A DNA stretch of 64,000 bases from DATAAP01 sp041690495. GTDB lineage: Bacteria > Pseudomonadota > Alphaproteobacteria > CACIAM-22H2. The notes under the pieces are model-generated. The model was not told the origin of the DNA. It worked only from the letters and a program-made list of their open reading frames with translations, and searched no databases. Within the stretch, counting starts at the first letter, position 1, and the number at the start of each line of letters is the position of its first letter. The stretch lies in NCBI GenBank assembly GCA_041690495.1, contig JAWLHE010000008.1, positions 1 to 64,000 on the forward strand. The letters run 5' to 3'. Made by a program: the position numbers and the translations under genes. Below are positions 58,321 through 64,000 of the stretch, piece by piece.

Positions 58321-58356
58321 GCCCGCCATCGGGGATAAGCCGGGGCAGGGTGTGCG

Positions 58357-59568
58357 CTAGATCCGAGCTCCTGGCGGCAGGTCGAGGCCGAGCAGGACGC
58401 GGCCATAGAGCTCGCCCGCGGGCTCGGGCTGCAGCAGGAAATGCGACGCCATGGAATGGATGTCGCGGAAGCAGCGCTCGAGCGGCGCACCGGTCGGCAG
58501 CAGGCTGCCGCCCACGGCATTGAACACCCGGTCGGCCGCGGCGAGGGCGGTACGCGAGACGAGCGCGGCGTCCATGCGGTAGCGTGCGCGCTGCGCGGTC
58601 GTGAAGGTCCGGCCGGCAGCCGCGGTGTCGTACATCTCGTCGACGTCGCGCATCAGCAGCGCGAACGCCATGTGCACCTGTGCCGCGCACCGGCCGGCCT
58701 CGATATGCGTGGCCTTGTCGGCGATCTGGCGCTCGCCGGTGCCGACGGGGACGCGGGTCTTCGCGGCTTCGATGAAATGATCGATCGCGCCGCTCGCGAC
58801 ACCAACCACCGCTGCGGCGGTCGACATCGCAAACAGTCCGTTGAGCGGCGCGCGGTAGGTCGGCTCCCGGTTGAGCGTCGAGCCCGGGTAGATGCCACGC
58901 TGCGCGTCGATCCATGACAGCGTGCGATGCGCCGGCACATGGGCGCCGTCGAGCCGCACATCCTTGCTGCCGGTGCCGCGCATGCCGAGCACGTTCCAGC
59001 TCGCATCGTCGATGCTGAACGCGCGCTTCGGCACGAGAATGAGATGCGGTTCGGGCATGTCGGTGCCGGCTTTTCGGATCGGCACCATCGCGATCACCCA
59101 GGTCGCGATGTCGACGCCCGAGGCATAGCGCCACAGCCCGCTGACTGCGTAACCGTTGCCGCTCGGCTCGACGGAAATATCGCGCCCGACGCCGCCGGTC
59201 AGCACCGGAATGATCGCATCGCCGTCCGCGAACACCTCGCGCTGCGCTTCGGGATCGAACATGCCGACCAGCCACGGGTGCAGGCCGAGCAGGCTCATGA
59301 TCCACGCGGTCGAGCCGCAACCGCGGCCGATCTCGCGCGTCACCGCCCACAGCACCGAAGGGCGCATCGCATAACCCCCGGCGCTGGCGGGCCGGGTGAT
59401 GCGGAAGAACCCGGCCTCGACCAGGTCTTGCGCGGTCTCGGCGGGAATGCGTCGGGCGGCCTCGCATGCGGCGGCCCGCCCGCGCAACACGGGGATCAGG
59501 CGCCGCGCCCGGTCGATCAGCTCGTCCGGGGCGGGCGCCTGGTCCTGGGTGCCTCGCCGCAAAGCCAC
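58357..59568 (-). CDS. Acyl-CoA-dehydrogenase-fold flavin monooxygenase (HsaA/C2-hydroxylase-like)
   Basis: A 403-residue enzyme of the acyl-CoA dehydrogenase fold. The C-terminal LERCFRDIHSMASHFLLQPEP and TGGVGRDISVEPSGNGYAVSGLWRYASGVD resemble the oxygenase components of group D two-component monooxygenases (HsaA, HpaH C2, DszC) more than true acyl-CoA dehydrogenases. They hydroxylate aromatic or sulfur/nitrogen compounds with reduced flavin from a separate reductase, which is not adjacent here. It follows the RidA-like gene by 9 bases on the same strand. Confidence 0.85.
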   Translation of the reverse strand: MALRRGTQDQAPAPDELIDRARRLIPVLRGRAAACEAARRIPAETAQDLVEAGFFRITRPASAGGYAMRPSVLWAVTREIGRGCGSTAWIMSLLGLHPWLVGMFDPEAQREVFADGDAIIPVLTGGVGRDISVEPSGNGYAVSGLWRYASGVDIATWVIAMVPIRKAGTDMPEPHLILVPKRAFSIDDASWNVLGMRGTGSKDVRLDGAHVPAHRTLSWIDAQRGIYPGSTLNREPTYRAPLNGLFAMSTAAAVVGVASGAIDHFIEAAKTRVPVGTGERQIADKATHIEAGRCAAQVHMAFALLMRDVDEMYDTAAAGRTFTTAQRARYRMDAALVSRTALAAADRVFNAVGGSLLPTGAPLERCFRDIHSMASHFLLQPEPAGELYGRVLLGLDLPPGARI

Positions 59569-59577
59569 CTGCGCCGC

Positions 59578-59967
59578 TCAGCTCCTGGCCGCGACCGCCT
59601 CGACCTCGATCAGCCAGGACGGCTGCGCCAGCGCGGTGACGACGACGCTGGTCATCGCCGGCTTGGCGCCGGCGAGATGTTTGGCGCGGACCGGCGCAAA
59701 CGCCGCGATGTCTTCGGCCTTCACGAGATAGGCATTGAGCTTGACGAGATCGGCGAAACCCATGCCCGCCTCGGCGAGGATGGCGCCGATGTTCTGCATG
59801 ATCTGCTCGGCCTGGCCGGCGCAGTCCGACGCGATCGATCCGTCGGGCCGGGTCCCGACCTGGCCGGAGATCCACAAGGTCCGTGCGTTCGCCGGGCACT
59901 CGACGCCGTGCGAGTAGATGTTGCGGAACGGCGGCGCGATCGAGCCGGGGTTGTGGGCTTTGTTCAC
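59578..59967 (-). CDS. RidA-family protein (2), conserved Arg replaced by Gln
   Basis: A 129-residue RidA/YjgF-family protein. It starts at GTG 59967, with GGAGA 7 bases before it; the open frame upstream is not similar to the family. The usual LARP motif, whose Arg is required for imine deamination in RidA proper, reads LAQP (Gln115) here, so this copy probably has a different activity. It is upstream of the monooxygenase and downstream of a Crp/Fnr gene, all on one strand, and echoes the first RidA of the window, which keeps its Arg. Confidence 0.88.
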   Translation of the reverse strand: MNKAHNPGSIAPPFRNIYSHGVECPANARTLWISGQVGTRPDGSIASDCAGQAEQIMQNIGAILAEAGMGFADLVKLNAYLVKAEDIAAFAPVRAKHLAGAKPAMTSVVVTALAQPSWLIEVEAVAARS

Positions 59968-60055
59968 GATCTTCTCTCCTTTTGCCTGTGCGAAACCTAG
60001 CTTTGTGTCCGGTGCGTCGTCTGTATCGGCGGATACAGGCGCCGCGGCGGAGGAA

Positions 60056-60805
60056 TCACGCGGGCTGCAAAGCCGCGCTGTCAATCACGCAGATGAGGCC
60101 GTCGGTCACGTCGATGGCACCGGCCTTGCGCAGGCGGTTCAGGGTGCGCGTAACCGTCACGCGCGAGGTGCCGGTAATTGCGGCGATCTGCTCGTGCGTC
60201 AGGTAGACCTGGATGAGCTTTCCCTTCGCCATCGGCTTGGCGTAGAGCTCGCCGAGGCGCAGCAGGAACTCGCCGATGCGGCCCTCGGGCGAGGGGGCGT
60301 AGGCGCGCTCGAGCCGTGTCGCCAGCACCCTCTGCTTGAGGCTGGTGATGCGCAGCAGCGACAGCGCCAGATCGGGGTCTTCGCCAAACGCCCTTCGCAG
60401 CTTCGTCGCGTCGAACTCGATCAGCTCGGCATCGCGCCAGACCACCGCAGTCGAGAACCGGGGGATGCCGTCGAACGCCGCGCCCTCACCGCACAGGGCG
60501 CCACGGCCCATGAATTCGAGGATGATCTCGTCGCCGTTGCTTCGGACCATCGACACCTTGATCTGGCCGCCGAGGACGAACCAGAACCGCGTCGAGACCT
60601 CGCCCTGTGCATACATGACCGCGCCCTTGCGGCGCCGTACGCGCCGTCCAAGATGAGTCGCGCGCAGCCACGGCCCGGCGAGATCGTCGGGCAGGTGCCA
60701 GGTTTCTGCGATGTTCCGAGCCAACGACCGGTCCCCTCCCGACACTGTCCCGATTGTATCCCGCGATACGGCCGGCGGCGCGGTGCGTCCGCTACCTGAA
60801 GGCAT
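60056..60805 (-). CDS. Crp/Fnr family transcriptional regulator (2)
   Basis: About 249 residues: an N-terminal cyclic-nucleotide-binding barrel (~65-165; YAQGEVSTRFWFVLGGQIKV, GALCGEGAAFDG) and a C-terminal winged helix (LTHEQIAAITGTSRVTVTRTLNRLRKAG). It has no Fe-S cysteine cluster. ATG 60805 is chosen; the open frame extends upstream through the divergent promoter region. It is divergent from the Liv-type transporter and upstream of ridA-2 and the monooxygenase, and is the probable regulator of both arms. Confidence 0.88.
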   Translation of the reverse strand: MPSGSGRTAPPAVSRDTIGTVSGGDRSLARNIAETWHLPDDLAGPWLRATHLGRRVRRRKGAVMYAQGEVSTRFWFVLGGQIKVSMVRSNGDEIILEFMGRGALCGEGAAFDGIPRFSTAVVWRDAELIEFDATKLRRAFGEDPDLALSLLRITSLKQRVLATRLERAYAPSPEGRIGEFLLRLGELYAKPMAKGKLIQVYLTHEQIAAITGTSRVTVTRTLNRLRKAGAIDVTDGLICVIDSAALQPA

Positions 60806-60866
60806 GGACGTCGCCGCGCAATGCTCCGTATCATCCGCGCCGGTCTGCTGGACAGGGAAGCGGACA

Positions 60867-60886
60867 ATAGTTACAAGTGCAACTAT
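60867..60886. promoter_or_regulatory. Candidate operator, ATAGTT-N8-AACTAT
   Basis: ATAGTT and AACTAT form a perfect 6-bp inverted repeat with 8-base spacing in the gap between the divergent Crp/Fnr gene and the binding-protein gene, 30 bases before the latter's ATG. The spacing suits a dimeric Crp/Fnr regulator, though the sequence is not the classic TGTGA or TTGAT site. Confidence 0.45.
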
Positions 60887-60915
60887 ATAGCCAAGAATCA
60901 ATGAGGGAGGTTCGA

Positions 60916-62076
60916 ATGACCATAGTGTCCCGCCGCCACGCGCTCGGCGTGCTCGCTGCCGGCGCGGTTCTCGCCTGTACCGGCGCGGCGCAGGCGCAGC
61001 AGCCGATCAAGATCGGCTCGTTCCTGTCCATCACCGGCGGCGCTTCGTTCCTCGGCGACCCGGAGGCAAAGACGCTCAGGCTCTATGCCGATCGTATCAA
61101 CAAGGCCGGCGGGGTGCTCGGCCGCAAGCTCGAGATCATCATCTACGACAGCGCCGGCGACGCCAAGCAGGCGGTCACCTTTGCCCGCCGGCTGATCGAG
61201 GAAGACGAGGTCGACATGATCGTCGGCGGCAGCACCACCGGCGAGACCATGGCGGTGGTTCCGCTGGTCACGGAGGCGGAGATCCCCTTCATCTCGCTCG
61301 CCGGCGCCAATGTCATCGTCGAGCCGGTCAAGAAGTGGGTTTTCAAGATGCCGCATTCCGACCGCATGGCGGTCGAGAAGTCTTATCAGGACATGAAGAA
61401 GCGCGGGCTTACCAACGTCGCGATCATCGGCGGCTCGGGCGGCTTCGACCAGTCGTGCCGCAAGGAGGGTCACGCGCTCGCCGGGAAATACGGGCTGAAG
61501 GTCGTTGCCGACGAGACTTATGCGCCGACCGACAGCGACATGAGCCCGCAGCTCACCAAGATCAAGAACACCCCCGGCGTACAGGTGATTTTCGGCTGCG
61601 GCTTCGGCGCGCCGACCTCGATCACCGCGCGCAACTGGAAGCAGCTCGGGATGACCAACATCCCCTTCTACTTCAACCATGGCGTCGCTTCGCAGCAGTT
61701 CATCGACGGCGCCGGCGGCGGGGCGGAGGGCATCCGCATTCCGGTCCCGGCCCTGCTGGTGGCCGAGCAGCTCCCGGCGGGCGATCCGCAACGCGAGGTT
61801 TCGCTCGCCTACATCAAGGCATTCAAGGAAGCCTACAACCTGCCGCCGTCGGGCTTCGGCGGGCACGCCTATGATGGCCTGCATATCGCGCTCGACGCGA
61901 TCAAGCGCGCGAACTCGACCGACAAGGCCAAGGTCCGCGACGCCATCGAGAGCACGAAGAGGTTCATCGGCGCCGACGGCATCTACAACATGACGCCGCA
62001 GGACCACATGGGCCTGTCGCTCGACTCCTTCAAAATGGTCGAGGTGAGGAACAACACCTGGAAGCTGATCGAGTAG
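60916..62076 (+). CDS. Branched-chain amino acid-type ABC binding protein (LivK-like)
   Basis: A 386-residue periplasmic binding protein with a signal peptide (1-27, AQAQ). The type I fold shows IKIGSFLSITGGASFLGD, GVLGRKLEIIIYDSAGD and the VGGSTTGETMAV block of the Liv family. Ligands of this family include branched amino acids, urea, amides and aromatic acids; the substrate here is unknown. GGGAGG precedes ATG 60916. It heads the Liv operon. Confidence 0.93.
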   Translation: MTIVSRRHALGVLAAGAVLACTGAAQAQQPIKIGSFLSITGGASFLGDPEAKTLRLYADRINKAGGVLGRKLEIIIYDSAGDAKQAVTFARRLIEEDEVDMIVGGSTTGETMAVVPLVTEAEIPFISLAGANVIVEPVKKWVFKMPHSDRMAVEKSYQDMKKRGLTNVAIIGGSGGFDQSCRKEGHALAGKYGLKVVADETYAPTDSDMSPQLTKIKNTPGVQVIFGCGFGAPTSITARNWKQLGMTNIPFYFNHGVASQQFIDGAGGGAEGIRIPVPALLVAEQLPAGDPQREVSLAYIKAFKEAYNLPPSGFGGHAYDGLHIALDAIKRANSTDKAKVRDAIESTKRFIGADGIYNMTPQDHMGLSLDSFKMVEVRNNTWKLIE

Positions 62077-62100
62077 CGCGAGGCTGCCGTTGATCACCTT

Positions 62101-62128
62101 GTAGGGGCGGGTTCAAACCCGCCCCTAC
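62101..62128. repeat. Palindromic element GTAGGGGCGGGT-TCAA-ACCCGCCCCTAC
   Basis: A perfect 12-bp inverted repeat with a 4-base loop in the 80-base gap between the binding-protein and LivH-type genes. It could be an intercistronic hairpin like those at 14653 and 32225. Its sequence also resembles short GC-rich palindromic repeats that are scattered in some bacterial genomes; whether it is repeated in this genome cannot be seen from one window. Confidence 0.6.
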
Positions 62129-62156
62129 GTCCCTTGGGCCGAGGAAGAGGGTTGGT

Positions 62157-63029
62157 TTGGCCGAGTTCCTGCAGTTCCTGTTCTCCGGACTCACCGTCGG
62201 CGCGATCTACGCGCTGGTCGGGCTCGGGTTCTCGATCATCTACAACGCCAGCCACGTCATCAATTTCGCGCAGGGCGAGTTCGTCATGCTCGGCGGCATG
62301 GGGACGGTGTCGCTGATGCTGGCGGGTCTGCCGATGTATGTCGCGATCCCGCTTGCGGTGTGCCTGGTCGTCGCGGTGGGCCTGCTGCTGGAGAAATTCG
62401 CGGTCGAACCGGCGCGCAACGCCGGCGTCATCACCCTGATCATCATCACCATCGGTGCCTCGATCCTGATCCGCGGCGTGGTCGAGGTGGCGCTCGGCAA
62501 GGACTTTCACCGCCTGCCGTCCTTCACGGGCGAGACTCCGATCATCATCGGCGGCGCTGCGCTGCAGCCGCAGGGGCTTTGGGTGATCGGCGCACTGGTG
62601 ATCGTGGTTGCGGCGCTGCGCTGGTTCTTCGAGCATACGCGGCTGGGCAAGGCCATTCTCGCCACTTCGTACAATCCCCTGGCCGCCCAGCTGGTCGGGA
62701 TCGATGTGCGCACGATCCTGCTGGTCAGCTTCGGCCTGTCGGCCGCCCTTGGCGCGCTTGCGGGCATCCTCACGGCGCCGATCACGCTGACCAAGTACGA
62801 TATCGGCATCATGCTGGGCCTCAAGGGTTTCGCTGCGGCGATCCTCGGCGGGCTCGGCAGCAGCTACGGCGCGGTCGCCGGTGGCCTGGCGCTCGGCATG
62901 ATCGAGGCGATGTCGGCCGGCTATATCAGCTCCGCCTACAAGGATGCAGTGGCGTTCGTGATCATCCTCGGCGTCCTGTTTTTCATGCCGAGCGGGCTGT
63001 TCGGCACGAGACGCACGGAACGGGTCTGA
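62157..63029 (+). CDS. Branched-chain amino acid-type ABC permease (LivH-like)
   Basis: A 290-residue permease with eight predicted membrane segments. The typical LivH blocks are GLTVGAIYALVGLGFSIIYNASHVINFAQGEFVMLGG (in parts), ATSYNPLAAQLVGIDV, and FAAAILGGLGSSYGAVAGGL. The start codon is TTG 62157 with GAGGAAGAGGG before it; no ATG fits. It pairs with the LivM-type permease that follows after 3 bases. Confidence 0.93.
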   Translation: MAEFLQFLFSGLTVGAIYALVGLGFSIIYNASHVINFAQGEFVMLGGMGTVSLMLAGLPMYVAIPLAVCLVVAVGLLLEKFAVEPARNAGVITLIIITIGASILIRGVVEVALGKDFHRLPSFTGETPIIIGGAALQPQGLWVIGALVIVVAALRWFFEHTRLGKAILATSYNPLAAQLVGIDVRTILLVSFGLSAALGALAGILTAPITLTKYDIGIMLGLKGFAAAILGGLGSSYGAVAGGLALGMIEAMSAGYISSAYKDAVAFVIILGVLFFMPSGLFGTRRTERV

Positions 63030-63032
63030 ACC

Positions 63033-64000
63033 GTGCAGCGCCCGGGCGGCTCACTGCAATCGGGATTCTCAGCGAAGGACATCGGCGCTGCCGGGGCCGC
63101 GCGCGGCGTCGCCTGGCTGCTTACGGCGCGGCATGGCGGCATCCTGGCGCTGGTCGCACTCCTGCTCGCCCTGCCGCTCTTTCTGCCCAACAACTTCTAT
63201 TACGATATTGCGATCAAGACCGCGCTGAACGCGATCGTCTGCGTCGGCCTCAACCTCCTGATCGGCTATGCCGGCCAGATCAGCCTCGGCCATGCCGGGT
63301 TCTTTGCGCTTGGCGCCTATGCCTCGGCCATCCTGACCTCGCACTACAGATGGCCGGGGCTGCTGGCGATGGCGGCGGGCGCGCTTGGCGTGGCGCTGGT
63401 GGCCTTCCTGGTGGCGCGGCCAATCCTGCGTCTGCGCGGCCACTATCTCGCAATGGCGACGCTCGGTCTTGGCATCATCATCTCCATCGTCATCAACCGC
63501 GAGATTCCGCTGACCGGCGGCCCTGACGGCATGAGCGTTCCGGCGCTCAGGATCTGGGACTGGAGACTGACCGGCGCGGTGACGTGGTACTGGATTTCCG
63601 CAGGGGCGCTGGTCCTCGCGGTGTGGGTGTCGCTCAATCTCGTCGAGTCGCCAGTCGGGCGCGCATTGCGGGCGCTGCACGGCTCCGAGATCGCGGCGGA
63701 GACGGCGGGCATCGAAATCTCGCGTTACAAGGTGCTGGTCTTCGTCGTCTCGGCGGTGTTCGCGAGCATCGCCGGCTCGCTGTTTGCGCATGCCGAGCGT
63801 TTCGTGACCCCGGTCGAGGCCGGCTTCCTGCGCTCGATCGAGTTCGTCACGATGGTGGTGCTGGGCGGCATGGCGTCGACCTTCGGCGCGCTGGTCGGTG
63901 CGACGATCCTGACCGTGCTGCCGCAGGTGCTTACCGCGTTCCACGACTACAAGCACGTCGTGCTCGGCGCGATCATGATCGGCGTCATGATTTTCATGCC
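63033..64000 (+). CDS. Branched-chain amino acid-type ABC permease (LivM-like, cut by window edge)
   Basis: The first ~322 codons of a LivM-type permease, still open at the edge. Typical sequence includes LNLLIGYAGQISLGHAGFFALGAY, RLRGHYLAMATLGLG, LTGGPDGM, RALRALHGSEIAAETAGI and EFVTMVVLGGMASTFGALVG (each partial). The start is GTG 63033, 3 bases after the LivH stop. Genes for the two ATPases (LivG, LivF) should follow outside the window. Confidence 0.93.
   Translation, partial: MQRPGGSLQSGFSAKDIGAAGAARGVAWLLTARHGGILALVALLLALPLFLPNNFYYDIAIKTALNAIVCVGLNLLIGYAGQISLGHAGFFALGAYASAILTSHYRWPGLLAMAAGALGVALVAFLVARPILRLRGHYLAMATLGLGIIISIVINREIPLTGGPDGMSVPALRIWDWRLTGAVTWYWISAGALVLAVWVSLNLVESPVGRALRALHGSEIAAETAGIEISRYKVLVFVVSAVFASIAGSLFAHAERFVTPVEAGFLRSIEFVTMVVLGGMASTFGALVGATILTVLPQVLTAFHDYKHVVLGAIMIGVMIFM

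Noticed and set aside
1..64000. CRISPR arrays, transposases, phage or conjugation genes
   Set aside because: No regularly spaced repeats, no IS ends with flanking duplications and no corresponding proteins were found in the window.

Overview
The window is GC-rich, densely packed chromosomal DNA whose gene content points to a free-living alphaproteobacterium, probably a soil organism in or near Hyphomicrobiales/Rhodospirillales. The evidence is DUF2336 and PAS-kinase genes, CtrA-like TTAA-N7-TTAA boxes, TAXI-TRAP and many ABC uptake systems, IlvD/Edd sugar-acid dehydratases and a PEP-CTERM protein. I found no rRNA, tRNA, CRISPR array, transposase or phage gene. Both ends cut genes: an acetoacetate decarboxylase-like gene on the left and a LivM-type permease on the right.

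Layout. 1-3.3 kb: a minus-strand run (SDR, small membrane protein, start of an acetoacetate decarboxylase) divergent from a wHTH/TPR regulator. 3.4-7.0 kb: an exported GH13 glycosidase preceded by a CtrA-like box, then an amidase. 7.3-19.8 kb: catabolic region 1, with a Crp/Fnr regulator, a divergent type II dehydroquinase-like protein, a GhrA-type dehydrogenase, LysR, an HpaB-type monooxygenase, a flavin reductase, RidA, a complete Pot-type ABC transporter, a DUF1028 protein, an Fe(II)/2OG oxygenase and a GlcG-like protein. 19.9-23.3 kb: a GT2 glycosyltransferase and rmlCBA without rmlD. 23.5-34.2 kb: a 3-hydroxyacyl-CoA/gulonate dehydrogenase-like gene, two IlvD/Edd dehydratases and a TAXI-TRAP transporter (probable sugar-acid use), with a PEP-CTERM protein, lipoprotein, YpfJ-type metallopeptidase and peptide deformylase in between. 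34.2-37.8 kb: a molybdopterin oxidoreductase and a second amidase.

38-45.5 kb: a DUF2336 protein with a PAS histidine kinase, a type I secretion ATPase/adaptor pair with a CtrA-like box, and a WecA-like transferase. 45.7-54.1 kb: queuosine genes (queG, queA, tgt, queF) mixed with small hypotheticals, a membrane-anchored TAXI protein, a PhaC-like hydrolase and a cupin. 55-58.1 kb: a glycine betaine/proline ABC operon whose ATPase appears to start at a non-canonical AUC codon. 58.2-64 kb: catabolic region 2, with an acyl-CoA-dehydrogenase-fold monooxygenase, a RidA-like protein lacking the usual Arg and a Crp/Fnr regulator, divergent from a Liv-type ABC transporter.

The window reads as a nutrient-scavenging accessory region. 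The most unusual points are the two separate 'Rid protein + flavin monooxygenase + ABC importer' loci, the divergent dehydroquinase-like enzyme and the AUC start of the betaine ATPase. Nothing here is proven to be a new system. The best candidate for an undescribed pathway is catabolic region 1 (8.3-19.8 kb).
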